64,000 nucleotides of DNA, taken from assembly GCF_031846275.1 (NCBI RefSeq), contig NZ_JAVRIB010000002.1, positions 124,001 through 188,000 on the forward strand. Direction: 5' to 3'. The notes beneath the pieces were generated by a model. It made no database searches. It saw only the letters and a program-made list of their open reading frames with translations, and was not told the origin of the DNA. A program made the translations under genes and the position numbers. Origin of the DNA: Spectribacter hydrogenoxidans. Lineage in GTDB: Bacteria; Pseudomonadota; Gammaproteobacteria; Nevskiales; Salinisphaeraceae. Position 1 is the stretch's first letter. Each line of letters opens with the position of its first letter. Below are positions 63,089-64,000 of the stretch, piece after piece.

Positions 63089-63118
63089 TTGACATGAGAA
63101 TTCGGAGGTGCCTATAGT
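63089..63118 (+). promoter_or_regulatory. Sigma-70 promoter of mraZ (division and cell-wall cluster)
   Basis: TTGACA (63089-63094) and TATAGT (63113-63118) are 18 bases apart, near consensus. The start site would be near 63125, inside the array of MraZ-type repeats, consistent with autorepression of the dcw cluster by MraZ. Confidence 0.8.
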
Positions 63119-63150
63119 GGCGTTTAAGGGCAAAAAGTGGTTTGAAGTGG
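63116..63150 (+). promoter_or_regulatory. MraZ operator array
   Basis: Four GTGG/AGGG units recur with exact ten-base period: AGTGG (ending 63120), AAGGG (63130), AGTGG (63140) and AGTGG (63150). MraZ is known to bind TGGGN-type repeats spaced by one helical turn upstream of its own gene. The array overlaps the predicted transcription start. Confidence 0.75.
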
Positions 63151-63175
63151 AACGCCGCTTCAGGGAGCCAGCACC

Positions 63176-63637
63176 GTGTTCAGGGGTTCCAGTCCAGTCA
63201 CCGTCGACGCGAAGGGACGCTTCGCCATTCCATCGGCTTACCGTCAGCCGATTCGGGATGCTTGCGGTGGTCGGATTGTGGTTACCCAGCACTGGGACCG
63301 CTGTCTCCTGATCTATCCGCAGCCGCAGTTCCAAGCCTTCGAAAGCGAGCTGCTCAGCCGCGGTGGACTCAATCCCAAGGTGCGCGACATCCAGCGGTTC
63401 CTGCTGGGCAATGCGCGCGACCTGGAAATGGACAAGCAGGGACGACTGCTGCTGCCGAGCCCGCTGCGCGGGTTTGCCGGTATCGACTCCCGCGCCGTTC
63501 TGATGGGCGTGGGCAACCTTTTCGAACTCTGGGCAGAAGACGATTGGCAGGCGCGAAACGACGCCAGTTGCGACGAACTGGCCGCGCAGGCGGCGGCGGG
63601 CGCGCTGCCCGATGCGCTACAGGATCTACCGCTTTGA
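63176..63637 (+). CDS. mraZ: Transcriptional regulator MraZ
   Basis: 153-residue DNA-binding repressor of the dcw cluster, forming a ring. Two tandem AbrB-like domains are present, each with the DxKGR signature: TVDAKGRFAIP (about 8-18) and MDKQGRLLLPSPLR (about 85-98). Start is GTG at 63176, giving MFRGSSPVTVDAKGR, the standard N-terminus. rsmH follows. Confidence 0.96.
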   Translation: MFRGSSPVTVDAKGRFAIPSAYRQPIRDACGGRIVVTQHWDRCLLIYPQPQFQAFESELLSRGGLNPKVRDIQRFLLGNARDLEMDKQGRLLLPSPLRGFAGIDSRAVLMGVGNLFELWAEDDWQARNDASCDELAAQAAAGALPDALQDLPL

Positions 63638-63672
63638 CCGGGTACGGCCACGATGCCGTCGGGAACAGGGAG

Positions 63673-64000
63673 ATGGCGCGAGCATGGGCGATGAATGACC
63701 GGCCTCATGCCTCGGTGTTACTGGACGCTGCGGTCGACGCGTTGTCCGTGCGGCCGGGCGGCGTCTATGTGGATGCCACCTACGGGCGCGGTGGCCATAC
63801 CGGCGCCATTCTCGAGCGTCTGGGTGGTCAGGGCCATTTGCTGGCGGTGGATCGCGACCCGGATGCTGCGGCCCATGCGGAACGCAGTTGGGGGCGCGAG
63901 CCCCTTTTTCAGTTCCGGCGCACGGGCTTCGATCGCCTCGCCGAGGTGGTCGACGAAGCCGGCCTGCGCGGCCGCGTCGACGGCATCCTGTTCGATCTCG
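63673..64000 (+). CDS. rsmH: 16S rRNA (cytosine(1402)-N(4))-methyltransferase, 3'-truncated by the window edge
   Basis: N-terminal 109 codons of RsmH, which acts on the same nucleotide (C1402) as RsmI, encoded 1.4 kb upstream. The visible part has HASVLLDAAVDAL, the SAM motif VDATYGRGGHTGAIL, then LLAVDRDPDA and, at the edge, VDGILFDL. The start may be ATG 63673 or ATG 63691 (MNDRPHASVLLD); both are in frame, and the second fits the family N-terminus well. It continues beyond base 64000. Confidence 0.94.
   Translation, partial: MARAWAMNDRPHASVLLDAAVDALSVRPGGVYVDATYGRGGHTGAILERLGGQGHLLAVDRDPDAAAHAERSWGREPLFQFRRTGFDRLAEVVDEAGLRGRVDGILFDL

Overview
The window is a GC-rich (roughly two-thirds G+C by eye), gene-dense piece of a gammaproteobacterial chromosome. 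The evidence is a set of conserved gammaproteobacterial gene orders: alaS-lysC-csrA-tRNA-Ser-tRNA-Arg; the kdsD-kdsC-lptC-lptA-lptB-rpoN-hpf-ptsN-hprK-rapZ-EIIA-ptsH-ptsP run; ibaG-murA-hisG-hisD-hisC; petABC-sspA-sspB; diaA-yraN-lpoA facing rsmI; and rnpB-mraZ-rsmH at the start of a division and cell-wall cluster. The accessory content (flavocytochrome c sulfide dehydrogenase, PQQ alcohol dehydrogenase with its relay proteins, complete polyhydroxybutyrate genes with PhaR, HPr kinase, many palindromic repeats) suggests an aerobic, versatile member of the Chromatiales/Ectothiorhodospiraceae/Xanthomonadales-like part of the class. No rRNA or other marker allows a genus to be named.

Layout. 1-4.4 kb: end of alaS, lysC, csrA and two tRNA genes, each bordered by a four-hairpin repeat and by duplicated tRNA fragments. 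4.5-7.8 kb: a multi-PAS GGDEF-EAL protein. 7.9-10.6 kb: a hypothetical exported protein (probably frameshifted), a ketoacyl synthase III and an M48 protease. 10.8-16 kb: a lanthanide-type PQQ alcohol dehydrogenase, PedF cytochrome, binding protein, SoxYZ-like carrier and zinc metallohydrolase. 16-18.7 kb: an undescribed-looking four-gene ExbB/ExbD-like membrane operon. 18.8-20.4 kb: fccBA. 20.7-23.4 kb: acs with thioredoxin and rhodanese genes. 23.4-28.3 kb: phaP-phaC-phaA-phaB-phaR. 28.4-31.6 kb: a binding-protein lipoprotein, then a thiolase and an SDR dehydrogenase on the other strand. 31.7-34.8 kb: patatin, voltage-sensor-like membrane protein and lipoprotein in one overlapping operon. 34.8-35.4 kb: a non-coding block packed with hairpins. 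35.4-48 kb: mgtE, PTS-Ntr, rpoN, Lpt and Kds genes on the minus strand. 48-62.3 kb: ABC exporter, ibaG-murA-hisGDC, bc1 complex, sspAB, diaA-yraN-lpoA, rsmI. 62.3-64 kb: rnpB, mraZ and the 5' part of rsmH.

How the genes fit together. Ethanol-like alcohols can be oxidised in the periplasm by the PQQ enzyme; the acid would be activated by Acs to acetyl-CoA; and PhaA, PhaB and PhaC turn acetyl-CoA into polyhydroxybutyrate under PhaR control. The bc1 complex and the flavocytochrome c provide quinol and sulfide electron routes. Sigma-54-like -24/-12 motifs with exact GG-N10-GC spacing lie upstream of the alcohol dehydrogenase, acs and the 28.5 kb binding-protein gene, and rpoN itself is in the window.

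Most worth a second look: the hairpin element tied to partial tRNA copies, the voltage-sensor-like protein without a pore, the four-gene ExbB/ExbD-like operon, the sigma-54 trio, and the paired operators around the phasin promoter.
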